Source of the DNA: Blastocladiella britannica | Lineage: Eukaryota > Blastocladiomycota > Blastocladiomycetes > Blastocladiales > Blastocladiaceae | NCBI GenBank assembly: GCA_025349905.2 | Contig: MU624629.1 | Span: 5,971 to 38,572 of the forward strand | Direction: 5' to 3' | Length of the DNA stretch: 32,602 nucleotides | Part shown: positions 10,621 through 20,444 of the stretch, piece after piece | Layout of the letters: every line of letters begins with the position of its first letter | Position numbering within the stretch: the first letter of the stretch is position 1 | Position numbers and translations under genes: made by a program | Notes under the pieces: model-generated | Databases searched by the model: none | Seen by the model: only the letters and a program-made list of their open reading frames with translations | Told to the model about the DNA's origin: nothing

Positions 10621-13600
10621 TCAATCGACTTGATTAGAAGGTGCGCCAGGAGGTGCAGGAGTGGTAGTAGAAGCGACGTCGGCGATCATGCCCAGCAACA
10701 ATCCCGCTATGCACCGCACCATCCCCGACTCGCTGGTCAGCAGCGTGCACGCGCGGTCACGGAAGAGGGCCCATCGGACCAGCGGTAGCACGGGGAGCGA
10801 TTGCTGTGTTGCACCACTCGGGATGACTGCCGTCAGCGGCGTTGCTCCTGCTGGCGACGACAACTTGGACCACGATGAACCCGCAAGCCCGTCCAGCCGT
10901 AACGGCGTCGGAAGTGGGTTGTGGCGGCGCCGTTGGTGCCTGCCGCTAAGGGGGAGGTTTCCTCCATTTACAGGAACAGTGCTGGCCGCCGGGTCTAGTG
11001 GTGGTGGCACATTGCTGCTGCTGCCGGTGTCCATGGAATCGCCCAACCCGATTGGCGATTGCAATGATGGCATGGGTGGTGATGGCGACTGAGGCCAAGC
11101 TGGCCGGCCAGAGTGACCACCCCCAACAACAAGCGGTGGTGGAGGCACAATCAGGCCCATCGACGCCGCGTGCGGGCCGATCCGAGTTAGGAACTGGGCG
11201 GCGTCGCGCCGCGCGTTTGCGTCCCGATCGAGCTCGTCTGCGGCCGTACCAATGGTTGCCGCCATTGGAGCCGAAGGCGATCCCGGATACGACGGCGCCG
11301 TTGGCCCCTCCGCTGCCGTGGTTGAGACGCTGCGACCCGAGACCGACACCCGGCGCTTCTTGATGGTATAGTTGGTATTGTCAGCAATACCGGTCGACCC
11401 CGTCCGTCCCGTGGTGCTCGTGGTGGACACCAATGCCGCGCCGCCGCCGCCGCCGTGCTTGGCGTCAAGGGCAACCAAGTCCGGGACCATGACCCACAAC
11501 GACTCGGCCGCGGCTTTGGTCAAGTCGTACCGGTTATCGGTGAGCGCTGCCACCAGCGCCGACAGCAGCACGTCCATAGGGGACGGCGGTGCTAACACAA
11601 TTGCCGTCGCAGAGTCCGTAGAGGCGTGGGTAGCAGCGACCGCGCCATGGACGCACCGCGACCACCCGCGCGCGACCGCCGACCGCGCGCGCGCGTGCGC
11701 CATGAGTAATCGAACCACCGTCATACCCATGAGCGCGTGGGTGTCGTCCGGGGCCGCCGCAAATGCCGGCGCCGCGTATCCTGTCGCCCCTGCTGTTGCG
11801 GTGGGTAATGCGCCGTCTCCCGTGGTAAAAGCGGCTTCTCGCCGGCCGGTGATCTGCTCCACGATCCGGTGCACCATCAGAAGCGCGGCGGCCGCCGGCG
11901 TATCGGTACGAGCGGATGCTGCTGCTGCTGCTGTCCCAGCGGACGTAGCAAATCCGGTTCCGAGTCGACTGGGCGTGGCGGGGGTCCCTGGAGCACTAAA
12001 CGGCGACTGCGGCCCTTGTTGTTGCAATACCGTAGTCCCAGATGGCGGTGCCAGCGCCGCGGCAATCGCGTCCGCACACTCGCTCCGGGGCAATACCGCT
12101 CCCAGCACAATCAGCGCCAGCATCCCGGCATTATCGTCGTCGCGAATCCCGAGCGGGCCCGATCCTGATGGCCCTCCACCGGGCGGCACCAGTCGCGCGG
12201 CATCCACGGCGCGCTCGAGCCGCGGCCGCCAGTGATCGGCCCATGCCAGCCAGAAATTGGACACGTCCATTGCCAGCGTCACCAGCGCCGCGCGGTCGGC
12301 GGGTGTGGGCGCCACGACCGACACATTGACTAACGGGAGGAGATTGGCCAGTATCACCAGTACGTGGTGCATGGCGTGCGCGGATGACATTAATACTGGC
12401 GTCGTGGCCGTCGACCCGCCCGATTGGAGCAGTGCGGCAGCGGCCGTGGGCGAATGCAGGAACGGGAACGTCGGGTCGCCCGCTGCAACCGCTAGTAACG
12501 GCAGAGTTTGCTCGACGACCGACCGGACCGTCGCCAGCACCTGCGGGACGGCGCCCAGCGCCTGGGAGTGCGCATTGTCAAACGACCAGTTGCGCAGGAT
12601 CAGCAGCGCCGCCAGCGCCCGGTCGATCGCTGCTGCGTCCCGCGCGTCGGCCAGCTCCCATTCAGGCCGCACCGCGGATACAGACGGCACGAACCACTCG
12701 TCCATATCGCTGTCACTGCTCTCGTTGGTCTCGGTCTCGTCTACATCCATGGCTCCTGCTCCAGATGTTGTTGCTGGGACATAAGCAGCACCACTAATGC
12801 CATGGGAAGACGACCCCCCAGCGATGACCTTAGCCCACGCGGCGTCAGCAACTTTACACACTGCGCGCGCGAGCTGCGGACACTCGGCAACCGGCGTATA
12901 CACCGCATCGTCCGCCGACAACACCAGCAATACGTTAACCGCGGCGGCGACGTCAGCATCGATCCCGCACGCGAGCTGGCACACGACCGCCTGCACGTCA
13001 ACGAACGCCAAGTCGGCCTCAAGCTCGCGCAGTGTTCCCGCCGGTCTTTTTCCCGCCTCCACGGGAACCGGCAGCGCTGGTGCCGACTTTCCCGGGTTTT
13101 TTTTCACGTACATGGCGACAGCCGGTGCGTGCTGGGCGAGTATGGATTTGGCGGCAATCGCCTCGCCGGTCATGCCGACGTGCCACCGGTCAATCAGGAA
13201 CCGGTCGAGCCCGCCCCGCAGCTGGCCCGTCAAGTACTTGTCGGTAGTGGGGAAATCGGCCACCGCCGACTGGGTTGACAGCAGGATGCCACGGGGGATG
13301 TACTTTTTCAGTGCGTACGCATTGGCCGGCGGTGGGGGCCGCGATGGGTACGGGTCGCGCGTGAACATGGGCGTGCGGTGTGGCGAGTAGTCCGGGAAAC
13401 TGATCCCCGGCGGGAACGACGCCAGCGCTTCCATGTTTGGGTTGCTCATGCTCGGTGTCGATACCGGCGTCGCTGGCCGGCCGCCCACTGCTGGTTGTTG
13501 TGGTCCTGCTGTTGCTGCTGCTACTGCTGTTGTTGGCGCAGTTGATGGAACTGCAACGGGTGTTGCTTGTGGTGGTGATGCAGTTGCAGTTGCAGTCGCC

Positions 13601-15513
13601 GCCACTGCTGCTCCTGATGGAGCACGATCTGGAGACGCCACAGCAGCAGCACTGAGCGACATGGCCGCTGAAGGAGGAGGTGGTGCCATGGGTGCGGCGT
13701 TGCCCACGATCGGCGTGCCCGTGGCCGACGCTGGCATGGACCCGGCCCGGAGTGCTGCCGCTGCTGTTGTTGCAGCATTTGCAGTCTGCAAACCGTTGTT
13801 GAATGTGAGTCCGACTCATTGCTCAAATAATCAATAGTTACGCACCACTTCGGCAGAGAGAATATCAGACTGCGATCGGGCCAGAGCACCCGGTTGCGGT
13901 GGTGGTGGTTGCATCCGGGCCGCGACAGCCGGTGCCACTGTTGTTGCGACAGCTGCAGTCGGCGGTGCGGGGGGCAGCGGCTGTGGTTGGTGCATCTGTT
14001 GATACTGCTGTTGCTGCATTTGCATTTGCTGCTGCTGCTGGAGGTGAAAGTGGAGCTGCTGCTGCTGCTGCAGAGTCAAGTGCATCGCCATATTGCCTTG
14101 TTGCATGACAAACCCAGTCGGCGGCACTCCAGGCTGCTGCTGATGTTGCTGTTGTTGCTGTTGTTGCTGCTGTAGTTGCTGTTGCTGCACCATATCGGCA
14201 GTGATCAAAGGTGCGCTGATCGGTAACGGTATTGAATGTGGCTGATGCTGAGGTTGCTGCTGCTGCTGCTGCATGGTCTGGCCTGGCGCCTCCACTGGAA
14301 ATGAAGTGGTCGGGTCGAGCAGCCTCGGAGGCGGCGGCACAGCAGGCGGCGCCGGCGGCGTCAATGGCGCGACCGAGGTAGTCGGGGTAGTAGCAGCGGC
14401 GGCAGCGGTACTCGCTCGGGCACCTCGTTTCTTGGGAGCCAGCGTCGAAGTCAAACTCGGGCTCGCACCCGCCGCTCCCGCTGCAGCCGCAGCCGCAGCC
14501 GCGGCGGTCGCGGCAGCAGGGTCGGGCTGTTGCACCACCACGATTCCGCGCGCCTCTTCCAACGGCACCAGCAACTTGTCGTAGTTCTTGCGCAGGAACG
14601 ACGGCACATTGGAGTTGGTCTGCGGCAGCTGCAGCGCGTTGCCAACCTCGCGCCAGAACTTGGACGTCATCGCGGCCCCGCGGCCGCCGCGCGATTGCAC
14701 CTCCTCCCACAGCCGCTCAATCAATAGCACGTGGCCCGCGATCGTCGGCAGCTTGAACACCAGCCCGCGCTTGCGCAGTATGGGGACTAGCTCGCGGTAG
14801 AACGCGGACGAGAGCATGAGCTCGTCTTCGGTTGGGCGCGGCGTTCCCTTGCCTCCCGTCGTCGTGGTGCCTGTAGCGGCGGCACTGGCGGTCGGTGCGG
14901 ATGGTGGGGCTGATCCTGCGGCTGGTTGGGCAGCAGATGCATGGAGCGATTGCTGTTGCATCGGGGCCGGCGGACCAAGCGCAAGGCCAAACGGGTCGAC
15001 GGCCCCAAGAAGTGAGTTTTGCTGCTGCTGCTGCTGCTGCGAGAGCGCGCCGCCGCTGCCAGCGACCGCCAGCGGCCCCGAAAGGAGCGACGGCGGAGTG
15101 CCCATGGCCACGGCAGGTGTATTGGGCCCCGTCCCAAGCGCGGATGGAGGGCCGAACGGGTCGCTGCCGATCCCGTCCAGACCGACACCGCCGCCAAGGC
15201 CGAGCATGCCCATTCCACTGCCGCCCACGCCGCCGCCAAACATATCGTCCATGAGCCCGGTGCCGAACGCGTCGACGCCAAAGGGGGCCGATCCGGAACC
15301 AAAAAGGGCGTCGGACGATGACGATCCGACACCGGCGCCGGGACCGCCTACGCCCAGGCTGGCGCCGTCCATGCCTGCGCCTATTCCGCCGCCGAGGAAC
15401 GAGAAGCCCCCGCCACCGCCACCGCCGACCGTGCCAGAGACCGAGGGCCAGGCCGACGAGGATGTGGAGTTGGGGCCGCTGCCGGTCGAGGTCGGAAGCT
15501 GCTGGTGCGTCAT
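10621..15513 (-). CDS. SWI1: Swi1/ARID1-type ARID subunit of the SWI/SNF chromatin remodeller
   Basis: Exon 1 is 15513-13846 and exon 2 is 13785-10621, separated by a 60-bp intron (GTGCGT...TTGCAG, phase 0), giving 1610 residues. Residues 1-225 are Gly/Ser/Pro/Gln-rich. An ARID DNA-binding domain spans about 228-320 (SSAFYRELVPILRKRGL, then WREVGNALQLPQTNSNVPSF). Long glutamine tracts follow (about 390-520). In exon 2 the block ADLAFVDVQAVVCQLACGID followed by NVLLVLSADD resembles the Swi1/ARID1 armadillo-like core that binds the ATPase complex, and ALLILRNWSFDNAHSQ is another conserved LRN-type helix. The C-terminus ends in a helical block (RWALFRDRACTLLTSESGMV). The ARID lies after a long low-complexity N-terminus, as in Swi1, and not at the extreme N-terminus as in Rsc9/ARID2. 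ATG 15513 is the first true ATG; the upstream open frame starts only with TTG. Confidence 0.8.
13980..14280 (-). repeat. CAG/CAA trinucleotide tracts encoding polyglutamine
   Basis: Read on the minus strand, repeated CAG and CAA codons encode several glutamine runs separated by Met, His and Leu within the Swi1-like protein. A further tract lies at about 15017-15041. The mixing of CAG with CAA argues for protein-level selection rather than a pure expanding microsatellite. Length variation between strains would be expected. Confidence 0.75.
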
Positions 15514-15705
15514 TATAGAGTAGATGCTCGACCAGTGAGCCAAGCCAAATTTTATCAAGGACTGGGGGCGTATGCGTATGCGGGAGGGCGTCGTTGTTGG
15601 TGGTTGGTCTTTAGTGCGTTATAGTTAAAATACTGGAAAATTTAAGAAAGAGAAGTCGGACGGATTCGAACTCTTCGCTTCCTGTCCAAATTCAGAGCAT
15701 AGAAA
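15514..15705. promoter_or_regulatory. Divergent promoter between SWI1-like and PAC4 genes
   Basis: These 192 bp separate two ATGs that point away from each other, so both promoters and 5' UTRs must share them. The part next to PAC4 is A-rich (AAAATTTAAGAAAGAGAAG). No clear TATA box is seen. Confidence 0.5.
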
Positions 15706-16164
15706 ATGGCGACCTCAACCTCACCACCACTATTTCCTACCGAGACCGTCACGCTGCAGTGCGTCGACACGCCCGTGACGTTCTCGTACCTGATGCTGGT
15801 CAACAGCGCCTGGATCTGGGTGGGTCCTGCCTCGAATGGGCCAACGGCGTGCATGCCCAACTTGACGGTAGGGTTGTCGATGAATGGACCCGCGTCGGCG
15901 TCGACCTTGTTTGGCGACTCGGCGACAGCAGTAGCCGAGACCATGACGCGTCGTCTCGGTATGTCTATATTCTATTTTCGGTGATGAATGGATACTGAAA
16001 AATGGAGATAAATTGAAGCGACGCGATTCCCCGGGGTCCAAGTGTTTCTGACGGTGGCCCTTGACCAGACGGACGAGATGGTGCTGGCATGGGTCGAGAA
16101 AAAGATCCGGGATCGGCTGGCGGCGGCGGTGGACGCGCCTTCCTCTGAAGTGTGTAACTCTTGA
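15706..16164 (+). CDS. PSMG4: Proteasome assembly chaperone 4 (PAC4/Poc4 family)
   Basis: Exons 15706-15958 and 16019-16164, with a 60-bp intron, give 132 residues, close to the usual size of PAC4. PAC3-PAC4 heterodimers guide assembly of the 20S proteasome alpha ring. The single domain shows the family pattern: an early beta strand followed by LMLVNSAWIWVGP, then LTVGLSMN, STLFGDSATAVAETMTRRLA, and finally a strand VQVFLTVAL with a C-terminal helix MVLAWVEKKIRDRL. The splice joins TRRL to ATRFPGV, restoring the conserved helix. The sequence is short and diverged, so the call rests on order of motifs rather than high identity. Confidence 0.8.
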
Positions 16165-16169
16165 ATAAA
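16164..16169 (+). terminator. Poly(A) signal overlapping the PAC4 stop codon
   Basis: AATAAA begins on the last base of the TGA stop. The next gene starts 67 bases after the stop, so the two same-strand transcripts are packed tightly. Confidence 0.4.
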
Positions 16170-16231
16170 TTGGCTTCTCTTTCGACATCAAAACCTCACC
16201 TCACGCTCAGCAATTTTCAAGAAATACTGGA

Positions 16232-17683
16232 ATGGCCACCCCTCATACGTTCCGTGCCCCGGCGCTGCCTCTGTCGCAACAGCAGACCCTATCCCAGCAA
16301 TCCCTGCTGTCCTCCCAGCAGAGTCAGTCCTCTCCGTACCAGCCACAACAAAATCAGCACCTAGTACAACAAGTACAGCAACAACAACGCCCGCCGCTGG
16401 CCCATGCAACCGACTCTCCCCGCAACCCCTTCCTCTCACGCACCTCCGTGGTGGTGGCGGCGGTGGGAGGTCCCGATCCAAAGCACCACCCTCGAATGTC
16501 GCTTGCCGCCCGGTTCGCGCCCGATCCGACTCCGCGGCGGCAGTCGGCGCACGCACAGCTGCTGCTAGGATCGACGGCGCGGCGGTCCACGCTGTTCCAG
16601 GCGTCCGCCCGCAAGACCTTGGGCACGCCGTCGTTCTTGGCACCCCGCTTTTCGGCCGTTCATCAGCAACAGCAGCCTTTGGGAGCACGCAGCAGCTTGG
16701 GACCGGCCGCGACTGCTCCCCGTCGCGCGACCATGGTTCCTGGTGCCGCTAGTGCTTTGTCGTTTTCGTCCACTCTGATGCACCACCGCGCAACCTTGGG
16801 GGGAGCTGACGGAGACGTTGATGGGGAGAAAGGCACAGCAGCCGAGGCAAACGATGCGCCCGTGCTGACGGCCCTTCCCGCAGCGACGGCAGCGGCGGCG
16901 GCGGCTCTGATGCGGTCGATGGCCGAGATGGCGGCTGCGATGGAAACTGCGCGCGCGGCTGCCAAGCGCACGCTCGGTGAAGCGGGGGCGCGGGCGGCGC
17001 GCGAGATTGACGTGCACCAGCGCGCGCACGAGGCCGCCGACCGCGCGCTGGCCATGCTTGCCGACGCGGCGCGGGCGCGCGCTGACCGTGCCGCCACCTG
17101 GTCAGCGGCCCGGCAAACTTCGGCGACCGAGCTTCGCGCCCAGGCCGAAGCGGTGGCGGCGGTGAGGGCGCGGCGCGATGCGGCGTCAGCGCGGGTGGCG
17201 TCGTTGCGGGCCCAAACGGCAGCCGCGCGCGCTCAGCTGGCGGCCCGACGCACCGCGCGCGCGGTGGTGGTGCGTGCGGCCGCGGCCGAGTGCATGCAGT
17301 ACGAGATGGTGCTGGGTCTTTCGGTTCGGCCTCGTCCCGGAGCGGTACCGGTGGATGGCGCCGAGTTTGCGTTCCATTTACCGTCCGAGCACCGCGCGCG
17401 CGTGGCGCTGCGGCTGGCGGCCGACGACGATACGTCTTCCGGGCAGCGCCGTAACACGCGGTCCTCAAGTGTGTCGACGATTGCTCCTCAGAGAACCCGC
17501 TGGACGTGCGCCACCTGCGAGCCGCCGGTACCCGGGATCGATGCGCTGGTGGCGAAACTGGACCGCGAGGGAGACGTACCGGCGTTCCTGCGAGCGGTGC
17601 GTCGGGCGTGGATTGAGGTGCTTGGCGGTGGGAATGGTGGTCCATCGTCGTCAAGGCAGACTCCATTGATGGCGGCCGAGTGA
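16232..17683 (+). CDS. SPC25: Spc25-like kinetochore (Ndc80 complex) protein
   Basis: A single open frame of 483 residues. Residues 1-220 are disordered and rich in Gln, Ser, Pro and Arg (for example LSQQQTLSQQSLLSSQQSQS) with no family similarity I can see. Residues about 220-353 are an Ala/Arg-rich coiled coil. Residues about 353-470 match the Spc25 globular RWD-type domain: MVLGLSVRP, then EFAFHLPSEHR, and near the end VPGIDALVAKLD and VPAFLRAVRRAWIEVL. The last motif corresponds to the family's terminal helix (FSAFLxxVRKAF). Spc25 pairs with Spc24 and anchors the Ndc80 complex to the inner kinetochore. The usual length is about 220-250 residues, so the first half here is extra. Naming rests mainly on the C-terminal third. 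Confidence 0.7.
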   Translation: MATPHTFRAPALPLSQQQTLSQQSLLSSQQSQSSPYQPQQNQHLVQQVQQQQRPPLAHATDSPRNPFLSRTSVVVAAVGGPDPKHHPRMSLAARFAPDPTPRRQSAHAQLLLGSTARRSTLFQASARKTLGTPSFLAPRFSAVHQQQQPLGARSSLGPAATAPRRATMVPGAASALSFSSTLMHHRATLGGADGDVDGEKGTAAEANDAPVLTALPAATAAAAAALMRSMAEMAAAMETARAAAKRTLGEAGARAAREIDVHQRAHEAADRALAMLADAARARADRAATWSAARQTSATELRAQAEAVAAVRARRDAASARVASLRAQTAAARAQLAARRTARAVVVRAAAAECMQYEMVLGLSVRPRPGAVPVDGAEFAFHLPSEHRARVALRLAADDDTSSGQRRNTRSSSVSTIAPQRTRWTCATCEPPVPGIDALVAKLDREGDVPAFLRAVRRAWIEVLGGGNGGPSSSRQTPLMAAE

Positions 17684-18259
17684 AATGACGTTTTTGGGAA
17701 CCAATAAAATTGAGTTTTGTGATCAGACACATCTCGATTCCTCGGATTTGAAGGCCATGCTCTCATAAAACCCCCTTTCCCCCAATACTCGCTGAGTTTT
17801 AAAAATATTTCCTTCCATCTACTCGACTGATATTATATTTTAATTAGTCGGTACGCACTTCCTTCTTACTCACCAACACCACCGACCGAACCCATTTATC
17901 TACATTTCTGCTGGCTGATCCCTGTCTTGTACGATTTTACTCGACAACCACCGCATACTTTTTTTCGTTTTTTTTTTTTTGGAGGNNNNNNNNNNTGCAC
18001 AACCAAAAAAAAAAAAACCATCATCAACATTTTTTCCATGTTTGGTGAGCAGTGAGCAGATATCATACGGATCCCTCACCCTACATAATACTCGTGGCGT
18101 GTGGAGTAACCCGATCTCAGCACGATTACTGATTGTGGATCCTCCCATCTGGACCCTCCCAAAATAAACCTCTTGCCTCCCAATTCCGTCCCCTTGAGCT
18201 TTTAACATTTACAATTGTCAAAAAGGAAATTAATCACGAAGAATAGTAAAGCGCTCCGG
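17684..18259. other. Intergenic region with assembly gap
   Basis: This 576-bp stretch contains no gene I can support. It begins with a poly(A) signal (AATAAA at 17703-17708) for the Spc25-like gene, continues AT-rich, contains a gap of ten Ns, and ends with an A-rich leader before the ATG at 18260. The promoter of the downstream gene must lie here. Confidence 0.6.
17967..18018. repeat. Inverted repeat flanking a 10-N assembly gap
   Basis: The left arm 17967-17982 is G, T13, GG and the right arm 18003-18018 is CC, A13, C, a perfect 16-bp inverted repeat. The ten Ns (17986-17995) lie in the loop. A T-run hairpin that blocks sequencing or assembly explains the gap; ten Ns is probably a placeholder and not a measured length. 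Confidence 0.85.
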
Positions 18260-20176
18260 ATGACGGCCGCCCCTTTTCCAAGCAACCACATGGCATATCC
18301 ACCGCCCCACCAACACCAATTTCCCCAGCAGCAGCAGCAGCAGCAGCACCATCCATCATTTGGCCGTGGTGGTAGTGCAGGTGCAGTGGGCAGCGGAGAG
18401 TTGCATCCGCCGCCGCAGTACCTTCGTCACAGACTGTCATCAGCTTCGGCGCCGAGGGACCAACACCCCCACCCCCACCACCACCCGTACCCAGTGTATC
18501 CGAGCTATAACCAGCAACAGCAGCATCCTACTCCATACGAGTACTGCTACCCGGCGACTGCTCCTGATGCGCCCCCACCACCGCCGTTGCAGTACCACCA
18601 GCAGCACCACGTTCCAGCTATTTCTCGCCCGGATCCACGGTCCGCGTCCCTCCACTGGCCGCCAGCAGCAGCACACCCGCATAGTGGACACGGCCCATTG
18701 CCTGCGACTGCTGTGAATGCACGGCCACCACCGCAATTCCGGCACCAACCGTTGCCGCACCAACAACCAGCGCCAACGTCGTTGGTGACGAGCCGATCAT
18801 ACATTTCTGCGCACCAGCAACAGCAACAGCTGCAGCACCCTCACCAACAACCTCCGCCGCCGTACCTTGTTCGCGGTGATTCGGGATCCGCAGTTGGCCC
18901 ACCACCAGCACCCCCGTCTATTCGCCAGCAATACCAGTACCCTCGTCACCCCTCAGTAGCAGCATGGCCTCCTTCTTTGTACTACCCTTCCCGCGGCCCA
19001 CATGCCGACCCTCCTTCTCTGGGAGCATACCCTCGCCAAGTTGCGCCACCGATGCCCCCACCGCCGATTGGTAGCGGTGGTGTTGTGGTTGATCGGAGAC
19101 GGCCGTTGGTGTCGCCGTCTCCGTCTGGCAGTGGTGATAGTACCAACTGGTTCCAGCAGCAGCAACACCATTACCAGCACCAGCATTCCTATCCGCACCC
19201 CCAGTATGACGCGCCATCCCTGCATCCTCATCCTCATCATCTGAATGGTGGTCCCCAACCATTCCCTCGCCCCACTTCGGCGGCGCTGCCACAGTCTTAC
19301 CGACCGGTCATTGGTGCAGTGAAACCGCCGCGTGGCCCACCCGCATCATCCGTGGCATCATCCGCATCAACCGCTTCGACGATGATCCGGCCGCCCGTAT
19401 CGCCCGGTACTGCTGCTGCTGCCAAATCCACTGGAATCGCTGGAACTGCTGGAACCGCACATTACCCGACGCCTCCGGCCGACCCCCCGACGGCCCTTGC
19501 AGTCGCCAATGTCCACGATGGGTCGCAACCCCCAACGCGCCCGAAACGCCGCGTGGTCAGGCGGCGAGAGTTGCGGCGAGTGGTTGACGAGGATGACGAT
19601 AACGATGATGATGTCGAGGTCCCCGACGACGATGGTGACCGCGACAGCAACGAGGGCGGAAATGCGCCAACGTCACGGTTGCGGCACCAACAGCAGGGCG
19701 CCCGGTTCAAGCGCCAGGCGAAACCGCAACAACCGCCTCCAAGGCAACTGCACCAAGCGGGATCCGTCCGCCCAACGCGGGCAGGCGCGGTCGCCGCGAA
19801 CGCTCGCATTCGGTTGATGGTCGGGTCCAGCGTACATCCCCATATCGACGATGACACCGACGAAAGCGATGTCGTCGAGTGGTCGCTGGGCACCACTCCC
19901 ATTGGATCGCCGCGCGTTTGGATCGCGTTCCCGAGCGCTGCCGATGAACCTGCTGCTGCTGCATTGCCTACGCCCACTGACGACGAGGAGGAGTCGACAG
20001 TGGTCTCACGCGACTCCCGAATGGTTCTGTCATGGGCCAAAGCTCGCGGCGTCGATGCGCGGCGGGTGTCGCCGCTTGCGCAGCTGGCGATGGTGGCGAA
20101 GTTGGTGGCGAGCATGGATGGGATCACGGCGGCTGCCGGTGCTGCTGGCGACGACAAGATTGGACCAGTGGTGTGA
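18260..20176 (+). CDS. Unknown disordered Q/P/H-rich protein
   Basis: A single open frame of 638 residues. I do not recognise the family. Residues 1-400 are almost wholly low complexity: Pro, Gln, His and Tyr in motifs such as HQHQFPQQQQQQQHHP and HPHPHHHPYPVYPSY. Around residues 430-475 a basic stretch (PKRRVVRRRELRRV, a likely nuclear localisation signal) is followed by an acidic run (DEDDDNDDDVEVPDDDGD). The C-terminal quarter is less biased and may fold (DTDESDVVEWSLGTTPIGSP, RMVLSWAKARGVDARRVSPL). Composition suggests a nuclear or RNP-associated regulator, but no DNA- or RNA-binding domain is visible. ATG 18260 is the first ATG; the open frame reaches 18215 only through a TTG. The whole promoter lies next to the assembly gap. 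Confidence 0.7.
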   Translation: MTAAPFPSNHMAYPPPHQHQFPQQQQQQQHHPSFGRGGSAGAVGSGELHPPPQYLRHRLSSASAPRDQHPHPHHHPYPVYPSYNQQQQHPTPYEYCYPATAPDAPPPPPLQYHQQHHVPAISRPDPRSASLHWPPAAAHPHSGHGPLPATAVNARPPPQFRHQPLPHQQPAPTSLVTSRSYISAHQQQQQLQHPHQQPPPPYLVRGDSGSAVGPPPAPPSIRQQYQYPRHPSVAAWPPSLYYPSRGPHADPPSLGAYPRQVAPPMPPPPIGSGGVVVDRRRPLVSPSPSGSGDSTNWFQQQQHHYQHQHSYPHPQYDAPSLHPHPHHLNGGPQPFPRPTSAALPQSYRPVIGAVKPPRGPPASSVASSASTASTMIRPPVSPGTAAAAKSTGIAGTAGTAHYPTPPADPPTALAVANVHDGSQPPTRPKRRVVRRRELRRVVDEDDDNDDDVEVPDDDGDRDSNEGGNAPTSRLRHQQQGARFKRQAKPQQPPPRQLHQAGSVRPTRAGAVAANARIRLMVGSSVHPHIDDDTDESDVVEWSLGTTPIGSPRVWIAFPSAADEPAAAALPTPTDDEEESTVVSRDSRMVLSWAKARGVDARRVSPLAQLAMVAKLVASMDGITAAAGAAGDDKIGPVV

Positions 20177-20444
20177 GGGGTTTTGCCATAGCATATATCT
20201 ATTTATCGCCCGCTCATTTTTTCGCCTTGGGTATTACGGGGTGCGCGAAGCCTGTGAGCGTTGCTTGCGTGCTTGGTTGTTTTACGCGTTCTCACATAAA
20301 AAATACGATGTGAAATGATCGCCCTCTTTCGCATTTTCACATCTCCAGTTGTACTTTCGAACACTTGTTTACTTCACGGATCCACGCACGCAGGCACAGC
20401 ATCCACACGCGCGGTCGCCGAGCATTCAATTCAAAGATATAAAA

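Noticed and set aside
11372..12235. Plus-strand frame of 287 codons opposite the Swi1-like exon 2
   Set aside because: Ala/Ser-rich shadow frame without any domain; the opposite strand has conserved Swi1 motifs.
15655..15690. A GGATTCGAAC sequence resembling a minus-strand tRNA T-loop
   Set aside because: The flanking bases do not form a T-arm or a 7-bp acceptor stem, and no D-arm or anticodon arm could be drawn.
435..16164. A proteasome gene cluster (RPN6 and PAC4)
   Set aside because: The two genes are more than 13 kb apart with five unrelated genes between them and no shared promoter motif that I can see, so chance linkage is the simpler reading.
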